20,713 bases of DNA, taken from positions 1 to 20,713 of the forward strand of contig JBFWQW010000050.1 of assembly GCA_050249235.1 (NCBI GenBank), read 5' to 3'. This stretch comes from JAEKLB01 sp050249235. Its GTDB lineage: Bacteria > Actinomycetota > Acidimicrobiia > Acidimicrobiales > CADCSY01. A model generated the notes under the pieces. The model ran no database searches, had not been told where the DNA came from, and saw nothing but the letters and a program-made list of their open reading frames with translations. Of this stretch, positions 7,230 to 13,851 are shown piece by piece; position 1 is the stretch's first letter; each line of letters opens with the position of its first letter. The position numbers were made by a program, and so were the translations under genes.

Positions 7230-8066
7230 TCAGCCCCGGCCGGCCTGGCGGGCGGCGCTGGCGTTGTTGAAGGCGCTGACCTTGTCCTTGAAGTCGTCGG
7301 ACATGAAGAGCAGCGTCTGGGCCATGCGGTCGAACTCGCGGGCCGTGCGGCGGTCGACGGTCTCGGCCACGTCGATGGCGTGCTTGGTGAGCCCCACCGC
7401 CTCGCGGGGCAGACCGGCCAGCTTCCGGGCGAAGGCCTGCACCTGCTCCTGGAAGGTGTCGGCCGGGTAGACGGCGTGCACGAGGCCGATGGCGAGGGCC
7501 TGCTGGGCGTCGACGGTCTCGCAGGCCATCGCCAGCCAGCGGGCCCAGTGGGGCCCGACGATCCGGGTGAGCCGGCTGATGCCCCCCGACCCCGGCAGGG
7601 TGGCGATGTTCTGGACCTCGGGGAGCGAGAAGGTGGCGCCCTCGGCCGCGAAGCGGAAGTCGCAGGACACGCCCATCTCGATGCCGACGCCGAGGCAGTG
7701 GCTCTGGGCCGCCAGGATCACCGGCTTCTCGATCGACTCGATCTCGTCGAAGAGGTCGTGGTGGGCCTCGGCGCGGTACTGCCGGCGCATGTTCGAGCCC
7801 CGCACGATGCCGTCGGTGCCCTCGCCGACGTTCAGGCGGAGGCTGGCGAAGTCGAGGCCCGACGTGAAGAAGCGCCCCTCGCCGGTGATGACGAGCACCC
7901 GCAGGTCGTCCTGGTCGCCCAGGTCGCGCACCGCGCCCTCGAGCAGGTCGAACATCGCCGGCGTCACGGCGTTGCGCTTGGCGTCCCGCGTGAAGGTGAC
8001 GGTGATGACCCCGTCGGCGTCCTCCCGGCGGGCCTCGTCGGTCGCTGTCGCCTCGGTGCTGCTCAT
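7230..8066 (-). CDS. Enoyl-CoA hydratase/isomerase (crotonase) family protein
   Basis: A 278-residue crotonase, the usual family length. The N-terminal sheet is GVITVTFTRDAKRNAVTPAM. The first oxyanion-hole segment is GRFFTSGLDF (G70) and the second is HCLGVGIEMGVSCDFRFA (around G128). The catalytic region FSLPEVQNIATLPGSGGISR retains the first acid, E150, equivalent to Glu144 of rat mitochondrial hydratase. By hand alignment, W177 (GPHWARW) occupies the place of the second acid, Glu164. That makes a classical syn-hydratase less certain and an isomerase or other crotonase reaction possible. GGGGGAGG lies 10 nt before ATG 8066. It lies in the acyl-CoA gene cluster, convergent with the Ltp2-like gene. 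Confidence 0.9.
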   Translation of the reverse strand: MSSTEATATDEARREDADGVITVTFTRDAKRNAVTPAMFDLLEGAVRDLGDQDDLRVLVITGEGRFFTSGLDFASLRLNVGEGTDGIVRGSNMRRQYRAEAHHDLFDEIESIEKPVILAAQSHCLGVGIEMGVSCDFRFAAEGATFSLPEVQNIATLPGSGGISRLTRIVGPHWARWLAMACETVDAQQALAIGLVHAVYPADTFQEQVQAFARKLAGLPREAVGLTKHAIDVAETVDRRTAREFDRMAQTLLFMSDDFKDKVSAFNNASAARQAGRG

Positions 8067-8668
8067 CCTCAGGTGTCCTCCCCCGCCTGTGGCCCGACGG
8101 CCAGCGCGTGCAGCGGGACTCTAGGAGCCAGCCCCGCCGGAGCGCATCCCCCAGGGCGTCCCCCCTCCCCCCACTTGGACCGGCGACGCCGCGGAGCGAG
8201 CCGCCGCGACCGACCCGGCTAGGTACACGCCAAGCTGCCGCAGCTGCGCATCACCAACGCTGCGGAGCGCCAGCGGAGCGAGCCTCCCCAGACCGTACGG
8301 CTGCGTGCACGCCCAGCTGCGCAGGCGAGGCGCCAGCCGAGCCGAAGCTGCGCATCGGCAACGCTGCGGAGCGCCAGCGAAGCGAGCCTCCCCAACAGGT
8401 ACGGCTGCGTGCACGCCCAGCTGCGCAGGCGAGGCGCCAGCACAGCCGAAGCTGCGCATCGGCAACGCTGCGGAGCGCCAGCGAAGCGAGCCTCCCCAAC
8501 AGGTACGGCTGCGTGCACGCCCAGCTGCGCAGGCGAGGCGCCAGCCCAGCCGAAGCTGCGCATCGGCAACGCTGCGCATGAACCTGGACACGGGGTCGAC
8601 GCCCGAAGGGGGTTGTGCCAGAGTCCCGGACCGGACACGCCGTTCACTCACCGCCGGAGGATGCGAAC
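8067..8668. other. 602-bp intergenic region with a tandem-repeat array
   Basis: The left ~100 bp should hold the crotonase promoter; TAGAGT at 8117-8122 on the minus strand is a possible -10. From about 8187 to 8255 there is a decayed sequence resembling the repeat unit (GCGGAGCGAGCC, AGGTAC, AGCTGCGCATC). Clear repeats fill 8256-8576. The remaining ~90 bp should contain the promoter of the MaoC gene, which I could not pinpoint. Reading frames across the array are open on both strands, but this follows from composition and period, not from coding. Confidence 0.7.
8256..8576. repeat. 104-bp tandem repeat array (three full units plus partial)
   Basis: Units start at 8256, 8360 and 8464 with AACGCTGCGGAGCGCCAGCG; a fourth begins at 8568 but breaks off after AACGCTGCG. 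The period is exactly 104 bp each time. By hand comparison, units 2 and 3 differ at 1 base, and unit 1 differs from them at 6-7. Each unit contains CGCTG/CAGCG and GCCGA/TCGGC short stems, a GCGTGCACGC palindrome, and AGCTGCGCA twice. The period is not a multiple of 3, so no common protein is encoded across units. Origin and function are unknown. Confidence 0.93.
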
Positions 8669-9538
8669 ATGGCAACACCCAGCACGGAAGGGGTCGGCAA
8701 GGAGACCGGTCCCGTCGAGCGCTCGTGGAACTCGAAGGACGCGCTGCTCTACGCCGTGGGCGTGGGCGCCGGCTCCATCGATCCCCTCGATCCGTCGGAG
8801 CTCAAGTACACGACCGAGAACTCCAAGGACGTCGAGCAGCGGGTCCTGCCGACCATGGCCGTGATCCTGGGCGGGGCCCCCGTCAACTACGCCTCCATCG
8901 GCGAGATCAACATGGCCAACCTCGTCCACGGCGAGCAGAGCATCAAGCTCCACCGGCCCATCCCCGTCGAGGGCACCGTCCGCAGCACGGGCAAGCTGGT
9001 CGGCGTCTACGACAAGGGCTCGGGCATGGTCATCGCCTCGGAGTCCAACTCGATCCTGGTCGAGACCGGTGAGCCCCTCTTCACCACCTCGACCTCGGCC
9101 TTCATCCGCGGCGCCGGCGGCTGGGGCGGCGACCGGGGCCCGGCCGGCCCGAAGAACGTGCCGCCGGACCGCGATCCCGACCACGTCGTCACCTACCAGA
9201 CCCGGGACGACCAGGCCCTCACCTACCGGTTGTCGGGCGACCGCAACCCCCTCCACTCCGATCCGGAGTTCGCCAAGATGGCCGGCTTCCCGAAGCCGAT
9301 CCTCCACGGTCTGTGCACGTTCGGCTTCACCGGCCGGGCGCTGCTGCACTCGCTCGCCGACGGCGACGACGCCCGCTTCACCGGGATGGAGGCCCGCTTC
9401 GCCAAGCCGGTGTTCCCGGGTCAGGCCCTCACGGTGAGGATCTGGCGGACCGGCGACGGCGAAGCCCTCTACACCACCTCCAACGAGGCCGGCGAGACCG
9501 TCATCTCCGAGGGCCGGGCGACGTTCACCCCCTCCTGA
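8669..9538 (+). CDS. MaoC-like (R)-specific enoyl-CoA hydratase 2, double hot-dog
   Basis: A 289-residue double hot-dog protein like the hydratase-2 domain of peroxisomal MFE-2. The N-terminal, substrate-binding hot-dog covers ~15-150 (ALLYAVGVGAGSIDP and LPTMAVILGG). The C-terminal catalytic hot-dog carries the hydratase-2 signature YRLSGDRNPLHSDPEFAKM (186-204), with D191 and H196 as the catalytic dyad and N193. HGLCTFGFTGRALL (213-226) follows, the usual helix. The reaction expected is hydration of trans-2-enoyl-CoA to (R)-3-hydroxyacyl-CoA. GGAGG (8656-8660) lies 8 nt before ATG 8669, which fixes the start. It fits the neighbouring Ltp2/DUF35/crotonase genes as part of a beta-oxidation-like or steroid side-chain pathway. 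Confidence 0.92.
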   Translation: MATPSTEGVGKETGPVERSWNSKDALLYAVGVGAGSIDPLDPSELKYTTENSKDVEQRVLPTMAVILGGAPVNYASIGEINMANLVHGEQSIKLHRPIPVEGTVRSTGKLVGVYDKGSGMVIASESNSILVETGEPLFTTSTSAFIRGAGGWGGDRGPAGPKNVPPDRDPDHVVTYQTRDDQALTYRLSGDRNPLHSDPEFAKMAGFPKPILHGLCTFGFTGRALLHSLADGDDARFTGMEARFAKPVFPGQALTVRIWRTGDGEALYTTSNEAGETVISEGRATFTPS

Positions 9539-9541
9539 CCT

Positions 9542-9559
9542 CGGCCGCCGGGTCGGCCG
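9542..9559 (+). terminator. Hairpin 3 bp after the MaoC gene
   Basis: CGGCCG (9542-9547) and CGGCCG (9554-9559) form a 6-bp stem around CCGGGT. It lies directly after the stop codon and before the next promoter. No U-tract is seen. Confidence 0.35.
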
Positions 9560-9600
9560 CTCCGCGGCGAACCGATCCCGGCACCAGGTTGCGAAGGCGT

Positions 9601-9606
9601 TACGGT
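9601..9606 (+). promoter_or_regulatory. Candidate -10 for the M15 peptidase gene
   Basis: TACGGT fits TANNNT and lies 11 nt before ATG 9618. It would give a leader of only about 4-5 nt, so the transcript would be nearly leaderless. Confidence 0.4.
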
Positions 9607-9617
9607 CGGGGGCGACG

Positions 9618-10811
9618 ATGAGCCGCACCCGCCCTCGACCGAGCGCCTCGCCTCCCCGGCCCCGCCGCGCCCCGGCGCTGGTGGCCGTCCTGCTGCTGCT
9701 GGCTGCGGTCGCGACCGCGGGTGGCGGACCGGCGACGGCCGACACCCGGGCCGAGCGCGACCGCGTCCGCAAGCAGCGGGCCGAGATCGCGGCCCAGCTC
9801 AACGTGCTGCAGGCCGAGGACGCCGAGGTCGAGAAGGCCCTGGCCGACATCGAGCAGGAGCTCGCCGCCCAGCAGGTGCGGGTGTCCGGTGCCGAGCAGG
9901 CGGCCGTGGTGGCCGAGGCGGCGCTGGTCGCGGCCCGGGCCGCGGAGGCCGCGCTCACCACCCGGCTCGAGGGGCTCCAGACGAGCATCCGCGTCGCCGC
10001 CATCGACTCCTACGTCAGCCGCCAGCCCAGCTCGGCCCCCAGCCTCGAGACCTCCACCGACCTGAGCGAGGCGGCCCGGCGGCGGACGCTCACCGATCTG
10101 GTGGCCAAGTCGGCCGACGACCTCGCCGACGAGCTCGACGCCACCAAGGACGACCTGGGCCAGGCCCGGCGGCAGGCCACCGAGGCCGCCGCCGCCGCCG
10201 CCCGGCGCCGGGACGAGGCGGCGGCCGGCCTGGCCGAGCTGGCATCGGCCCGGAGCCGCCAATCCGAGTTCGCGGTCCGGCTCGACGCCCGCATCGAGAA
10301 GACCCTGGCCGAGTCGGCCGGCCTGGCCCAGCAGGACGAGGCGCTCAGCGCCAAGCTCACGGCCGAGCTGGCCGCCCTGTCGAGGTTGCGCCGGGGCAGC
10401 GGGGGCACCAGCTCCCCCCGCTCGGCCGGTGCGGTCACCGTGCGCACCGTCCAGGGGATCACCGTCAACGTCACGATCGCCGACCAGGTCGACGCCCTCC
10501 TCACCGCCGCCCGCGAGGACGGCATCGTCCTCGGCGGTGGCGGCTACCGCGATCCCCAGGACCAGCACCGACTGCGGGTGGCCCACTGCCCCGACCCGGT
10601 GAGCTCGCCGGCCAGCTCCTGCCGGCCGCCCACGGCCCGGCCGGGCTTCTCGATGCACGAGCAGGGCCTGGCCGTCGACTTCACCTACCAGGGCAGCGTG
10701 ATCAGCTCCCGGTCGAGCCCGGCCTACCGGTGGCTGGCGGCCAACGCCGGCCGCTTCGGCCTCCGGAACCTGCCCTCCGAGCCCTGGCACTGGTCGACGA
10801 ACGGCGACTAG
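9618..10811 (+). CDS. Secreted M15 (VanY-type) carboxypeptidase with coiled-coil N-terminus
   Basis: A 397-residue exported cell-wall peptidase. An Arg-rich n-region (residues 1-17) and hydrophobic core (ALVAVLLLLAAVATA) form a signal peptide, with a likely cut after A41 (PATA|D). Residues ~45-125 and ~150-260 are heptad-rich coiled coil (EIAAQLNVLQAEDAEVEKAL and similar), like PcsB/EnvC-type hydrolases. The C-terminal domain (~290-397) is D-Ala-D-Ala carboxypeptidase-like: GGGGYRDPQDQ, SMHEQGLAVDF with H347 and D354 as zinc ligands, and EPWHW with E388 as catalytic base and H391 as third ligand. All key residues are present. It probably trims peptidoglycan stem peptides outside the membrane. 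The coiled coil could mediate regulation or partner binding, as in division-associated hydrolases. Confidence 0.92.
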   Translation: MSRTRPRPSASPPRPRRAPALVAVLLLLAAVATAGGGPATADTRAERDRVRKQRAEIAAQLNVLQAEDAEVEKALADIEQELAAQQVRVSGAEQAAVVAEAALVAARAAEAALTTRLEGLQTSIRVAAIDSYVSRQPSSAPSLETSTDLSEAARRRTLTDLVAKSADDLADELDATKDDLGQARRQATEAAAAAARRRDEAAAGLAELASARSRQSEFAVRLDARIEKTLAESAGLAQQDEALSAKLTAELAALSRLRRGSGGTSSPRSAGAVTVRTVQGITVNVTIADQVDALLTAAREDGIVLGGGGYRDPQDQHRLRVAHCPDPVSSPASSCRPPTARPGFSMHEQGLAVDFTYQGSVISSRSSPAYRWLAANAGRFGLRNLPSEPWHWSTNGD

Positions 10812-10823
10812 CGCGTCGGCGCT
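10810..10823. terminator. Small hairpin overlapping the M15 stop codon
   Basis: AGCGC (10810-10814), GTCG loop, GCGCT (10819-10823). It fills the 13-bp gap between convergent stop codons. Five base pairs and no U-tract make it weak. Confidence 0.25.
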
Positions 10824-10824
10824 G

Positions 10825-11295
10825 CTAGCTCCCGAGCTTGCGGAAGTCCCAGCTCACCAGCTTGTCGGGCACCAGGCGGAGCCAGGCGTGGCCGCCGTCT
10901 GGCACGAAGGTCGCCGAGCCGGCGTACTTCTCGGCGAACAGCCGCTCCGGCTCGGCCAGCGCCGCCACCGCCGGGCCTCCCGCCACCCGGGGGGCGCTTC
11001 CGACCTGCTCGACCGAGCCGTTCAGCTCCACGCCGCGGAGCTCGCCGTAGGCGGTCCCGGCGTCGACCACCACGCTCACCACCGGGTTGCGGGACAAGTC
11101 GGTCCAACGCTGGCTCTTGACGACGGAGTTGAGCCAGAGCGCCTCGCCGTCCCAGACGAACCAGAGTGGCACCACGTGGGGCGTGCCGTCGGCCCGGACG
11201 GTGGCGACCCGGCAGGTCCGCTCCTCCCGCAGGAACCGGTCGAGCTCGTCCGGGCCCATGGCGATCCGACGACCCCGGCGCTGCTCTTTCGGCAT
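10825..11295 (-). CDS. PPOX-class (F420- or FMN-dependent) oxidoreductase
   Basis: A 156-residue split beta-barrel protein of the pyridoxamine-5'-phosphate-oxidase-like family. Visible are EERTCRVATVRADGTPHVVP (the common first strands), LWFVWDGEALWLNSVVKSQR (phosphate-binding K/R residues) and WTDLSRNPVVSVVVDAGTAY, followed by a C-terminal half ending VPDKLVSWDFRKLG. In actinobacteria most such proteins use F420 or flavin to reduce small molecules or bind cofactors; FMN against F420 cannot be settled by eye. The start is ATG 11295 with GAGGAGG 8 nt upstream. A possible -10, TACGGT, lies at 11336-11341 on the minus strand. It is divergent from the MT0933-like gene. Confidence 0.87.
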   Translation of the reverse strand: MPKEQRRGRRIAMGPDELDRFLREERTCRVATVRADGTPHVVPLWFVWDGEALWLNSVVKSQRWTDLSRNPVVSVVVDAGTAYGELRGVELNGSVEQVGSAPRVAGGPAVAALAEPERLFAEKYAGSATFVPDGGHAWLRLVPDKLVSWDFRKLGS

Positions 11296-11432
11296 CGGTG
11301 AGACCTCCTCGGTGGCCCACAATTCGGCCCCGACGACCGTACCGCCCGCCGGGGGCTGGAAGGATGGGCGAGCGGGCAGAACCGTCGGCACGCACCCACG
11401 ACATCGGTGGACACGACCCGGGAGGGCGAGAC

Positions 11433-11771
11433 ATGGGCATCCTCGACAAGGCCAAGGCGGCGCTCGGCGGCGCCAAGGAGAAGGCCGCCGACCTCGCCCA
11501 CGACCACGGCGACAAGATCACCGGGGCCATCGACAAGGCCGGCGACCTCGTCGACAAGACCACGAAGGGCAAGTACGCCGGCAAGATCGACGCCGCCCAG
11601 GCCAAGGCCAAGGATGCCGTGGTCAAGCTCGGCGAGGGCGAGGGCCATGCTGGCAGTGGCGATGCCGGCAGTGGCGATGCCGGCAGTGGCGATGCCGGCG
11701 AGGGCGGTGGCGAGGTGAAGGGCGAGGCCGACGGGCCGAGCGACGGCGCCCCGCCCCAGGGCACGGCCTGA
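11433..11771 (+). CDS. MT0933/Rv0909-type antitoxin-like small protein, orphan
   Basis: A 112-residue, very hydrophilic Lys/Ala/Asp-rich protein. Residues 1-66 match the MT0933_antitox pattern: MGILDKAKAALGGAKEKAAD, then HGDKITGAIDKAGDLVDKTT and KGKYAGKIDAAQAKAKDAV. Residues ~70-112 are a disordered Gly/Ser/Asp/Glu tail with three GSGDA repeats. In Mycobacterium the relative Rv0909 is described as antitoxin to Rv0910, a SRPBCC-fold protein. No such gene lies next to this one, so here it is an orphan or has another role, such as a stress-related small protein. GGAGG (11421-11425) lies 7 nt before ATG 11433. The downstream neighbour is convergent. Confidence 0.82.
   Translation: MGILDKAKAALGGAKEKAADLAHDHGDKITGAIDKAGDLVDKTTKGKYAGKIDAAQAKAKDAVVKLGEGEGHAGSGDAGSGDAGSGDAGEGGGEVKGEADGPSDGAPPQGTA
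11652..11696 (+). repeat. 15-bp tandem repeat, three copies, coding GSGDA
   Basis: GGCAGTGGCGATGCC is repeated three times without a mismatch, in frame, inside the disordered tail of the MT0933-like gene. Perfect identity suggests recent slippage, and copy number may vary among strains. Confidence 0.95.
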
Positions 11772-11856
11772 CCGGCCTGTTCCCGCTGGCTCTCGGTCCC
11801 GGACGACCGCAGACGGGTCGGGGCCGACGCGGCGAGCGGCGAGCGGCGGACTGGCT

Positions 11857-12588
11857 CTAGGGCGCCCCGAACATCGCCAGCCACCGGTCCCGGTCGCCGG
11901 TCCGGTACACCACGTTCATCTCCTTGATGGCGGCCATCGTCCCCGAGGACGGGATCGAGTAGCGATGGCCCGGGAAGAGCACCGTGTCGTCCGGCAGGGA
12001 GGCCAGCCGCTGGAGGCTGTCGAACATGGCCGACGGGTCGGAGCCGGGGAAGTCGGTCCGGCCGCACCCCTCGATGAAGAGCGTGTCGCCGGCGACGAGC
12101 ATCCCGTCGACGAGGAAGCACTGGCTCCCGGGGGTGTGCCCGGGTGTGTGGAGCAGCTCGACCCGCACGGCTCCGACCTCGACCACGTCGCCGCTCTCGT
12201 GGACGGCCAGGTCGCCCGCCGACGCCCCGGTGACCCGCTGGACGAACTCGGCCTCCTCCCGGTGCACGTGGATGGGCCCACCACCCCGGCCCAGGAGCTC
12301 GGCCACGCCCTCGAGTGACCAACCGCCCATCGAGCCGCCGACGTGGTCGGGATGGTGGTGGGTGACGAGCGCCCCCACCACGCGGAAGCCGTCGGCGGCG
12401 GCCAGCTCGACGAGCTCGTCGACCTTGTAGGCCGGGTCGACCAGCACCGCCTCGCCCGCCTCGCGGTCGCCGATCAGGTACGCGAAGTTCACCATCTGGG
12501 TGGCCACCGGGTCGCCGACGGCGAAGTCCCGGCCCGACAGGAGCTGGCGGAAGTAGAGCTGGTCGGGCGGTCCCGTCGGTGCACTCAC
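11857..12588 (-). CDS. Metallo-beta-lactamase-fold hydrolase (glyoxalase II/persulfide dioxygenase-like)
   Basis: A 243-residue MBL-fold enzyme with every metal-binding motif: T76HHHPDH82 (HxHxDH), HTPGHTPGSQ with H151, AGDTLFIEGCGRTDF with D168, and FPGHRYS with H208. The GCGRTDFPGSD segment and short C-terminus resemble ETHE1/glyoxalase-II-type enzymes that act on thioesters or persulfides, rather than beta-lactamases. A dinuclear Zn (hydrolase) or mono-Fe (dioxygenase) centre cannot be told apart by eye. The start is GTG 12588; there is no Shine-Dalgarno site, but TATCGT lies exactly 7 nt upstream, indicating a leaderless mRNA. Longer in-frame extensions upstream lack family similarity. 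It is divergent from the small gene at 12751. Confidence 0.88.
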   Translation of the reverse strand: MSAPTGPPDQLYFRQLLSGRDFAVGDPVATQMVNFAYLIGDREAGEAVLVDPAYKVDELVELAAADGFRVVGALVTHHHPDHVGGSMGGWSLEGVAELLGRGGGPIHVHREEAEFVQRVTGASAGDLAVHESGDVVEVGAVRVELLHTPGHTPGSQCFLVDGMLVAGDTLFIEGCGRTDFPGSDPSAMFDSLQRLASLPDDTVLFPGHRYSIPSSGTMAAIKEMNVVYRTGDRDRWLAMFGAP

Positions 12589-12595
12589 CCCGAGG

Positions 12596-12601
12596 ACGAT
12601 A
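12596..12601 (-). promoter_or_regulatory. -10 hexamer for leaderless MBL-fold gene
   Basis: The minus strand reads TATCGT, then 7 nt, then GTG 12588. This is the standard spacing for transcription to begin at the start codon. Confidence 0.5.
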
Positions 12602-12710
12602 CGAGGCCCCCAGCCCGTTCTCTGTCGACGCAGCCGGAGCAACCCCGCCGAATCGACAACCAACGGGAGCAGGAATCGGCTGTCCAGGGCCCGGTCGGCC
12701 GCCGGCTGCC

Positions 12711-12716
12711 TACGAT
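12711..12716 (+). promoter_or_regulatory. Candidate -10 for the gene at 12751
   Basis: TACGAT fits TANNNT. It would give a leader of about 28 nt carrying GGAGG at 12736-12740. No clear -35 is visible. Confidence 0.35.
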
Positions 12717-12750
12717 CCGCGGGACCCAACTCTTCGGAGGAGCGCGAACC

Positions 12751-13086
12751 GTGCCCAAGGCCATCCTCGTCGTCCACACCGAACCCGCCTCGCCCGAGGA
12801 CGAAGCCGCCTACAACGAGTGGTACGACGGCGTCCACGTGCCCGACATCGTCGCCCTCCCCGGCTTCACCGGCGCCACCCGCTACCGGGTGTCGGCGACC
12901 CAGATGGGCGGGGCCACCCCCGACGTCCCGCGGTACGTCGCCGTCTACGAGATCGACGCCGACGACCTCGACGCCACCCTCAAGGGCATCGGCGCCGGCG
13001 TGGCCAGCGGCGCGGTGCGGATGGGCGACGCGCCCATGGGCCCCAAGTCGTCGATGGTCCTCTACGAAGAGGTCACCCCGGCCTGA
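12751..13086 (+). CDS. Small dimeric alpha/beta-barrel (EthD-like) protein
   Basis: A 111-residue ferredoxin-like alpha+beta protein. The opening MPKAILVVHTEPASPEDEAA is followed by YNEWYDGVHVPDIVALPGFT, the NxWYxxxHVPxxxxxPG signature of actinobacterial dimeric alpha/beta-barrel proteins related to EthD. Then comes ATRYRVSATQ, and the C-terminal strand is SSMVLYEEV. The His in YDGVHVP is the usual conserved residue. Such proteins accompany oxidative or hydrolytic catabolic genes, but their biochemical role is mostly unknown. GTG 12751 is chosen because GGAGG lies 10 nt upstream and relatives begin with this strand; the frame is open upstream without similarity. It is divergent from the MBL-fold gene. 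Confidence 0.82.
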   Translation: MPKAILVVHTEPASPEDEAAYNEWYDGVHVPDIVALPGFTGATRYRVSATQMGGATPDVPRYVAVYEIDADDLDATLKGIGAGVASGAVRMGDAPMGPKSSMVLYEEVTPA

Positions 13087-13088
13087 CG

Positions 13089-13111
13089 CGGCGCCACCAT
13101 CGGCTGCGCCG
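13089..13111. terminator. Hairpin between convergent genes
   Basis: CGGCGC (13089-13094) pairs with GCGCCG (13106-13111) across 11 nt. It starts 3 nt after the stop of the EthD-like gene and precedes the anti-sigma gene stop at 13126. No U-tract is present. Confidence 0.35.
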
Positions 13112-13125
13112 TGCCACCACCGGGG

Positions 13126-13851
13126 TCACGCCGTGCGGCTGCCCTGCACCACTGCCGGCTTCGACGAGGACACCACCCCGCCGGGGCGGTCCTCGGCGGT
13201 GATGGCGAACTGGCCGTAGCCGGCGTCGCGGAAGGTCACCACGCCCGGGTCGGCGCCCAGCACGCCGAGCGACACGAGCTCGGTGCCGGCCGCGCCCCAC
13301 AGCTGGTAGGTCTGCCCGGCGGCCAGGGCCGGCAGGCCGGTGGCCCGCAGGTAGCCGATGCCCGACCCGGTGATCGCGCCACGCACGACGACGGCCCCGT
13401 CGTCCGACGCCAGCTCGAAGAGCTCCGACGACGGGTCATCGAGGGCGGCGTCGAAGCCGGGGCCGGCGGGGTCCTCCATGGCCGTCTCGAGCTGGTCGAT
13501 GCGGTTGGCCTGATCGCGGACCTGGATGCCGAGCACCACCGCCAGCACGGCAGCGGCGGCCAGCGCCACGCCGACCCCCGACAGGACCGAACGCCGGGGC
13601 CGGGCCGCGAACGCGGCCAGGTCGACCGGGGGTGGGGCGGCCTCGAGGGAACCGGCGATGCGGTCCCAGAGGCCGTCGGGGGCGTCGGCGCCGCCGTGGG
13701 CCAGGAGGACCACGACCTCGCGGTGCTCGGCCACCTCGGCCCGGCAGCGGGCGCACTCGTCGAGGTGGCGCTCGACGGCGCCCAGCTCGTCGCCGTCGAC
13801 GGCATCGAGGGCGTAGGCCCCGAGCAGCTCCTGGGCGTCCTCGTGGTTCAC
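13126..13851 (-). CDS. Zinc-binding anti-sigma factor, RskA-like, membrane-anchored
   Basis: A 241-residue single-pass membrane anti-sigma factor. Residues 1-45 form the cytosolic ZAS domain with H29xxxC33xxC36 (ERHLDECARCRAEV). Residues ~65-85 are a linker, ~88-110 the transmembrane helix (VLSGVGVALAAAAVLAVVLG), and 111-241 an extracytoplasmic RskA domain (GIGYLRATGLPALAAGQTYQ, LWGAAGTELVSLGVLGAD and AITAEDRPGGVVSSSKP). It should hold the sigma factor encoded upstream until released by regulated proteolysis, as known for RskA. The start is GTG 13851, whose GTGA overlaps the sigma gene stop (13848-13850); this is classic translational coupling that keeps inhibitor and sigma factor balanced. 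Confidence 0.92.
   Translation of the reverse strand: MNHEDAQELLGAYALDAVDGDELGAVERHLDECARCRAEVAEHREVVVLLAHGGADAPDGLWDRIAGSLEAAPPPVDLAAFAARPRRSVLSGVGVALAAAAVLAVVLGIQVRDQANRIDQLETAMEDPAGPGFDAALDDPSSELFELASDDGAVVVRGAITGSGIGYLRATGLPALAAGQTYQLWGAAGTELVSLGVLGADPGVVTFRDAGYGQFAITAEDRPGGVVSSSKPAVVQGSRTA

Noticed and set aside
8256..8576. CRISPR array
   Set aside because: Units are contiguous 104-bp tandem copies with no unique spacers and no cas genes in the window. The Cas4-like nuclease domain at 16460-19849 belongs to a helicase fusion, not to a CRISPR locus.
8121..8678. Repeat-containing open frames across the 104-bp array encoding repeated Cys/Arg-rich peptides
   Set aside because: The period of 104 is not a multiple of 3, so each unit is read in another frame; there is no Shine-Dalgarno-supported start and no known peptide family. 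Open frames follow from GC composition.
12589..12837. Extension of the MBL-fold protein to 326 residues
   Set aside because: The extra N-terminal part overlaps the start of the divergent gene at 12751 and its promoter region, and shows no family similarity.
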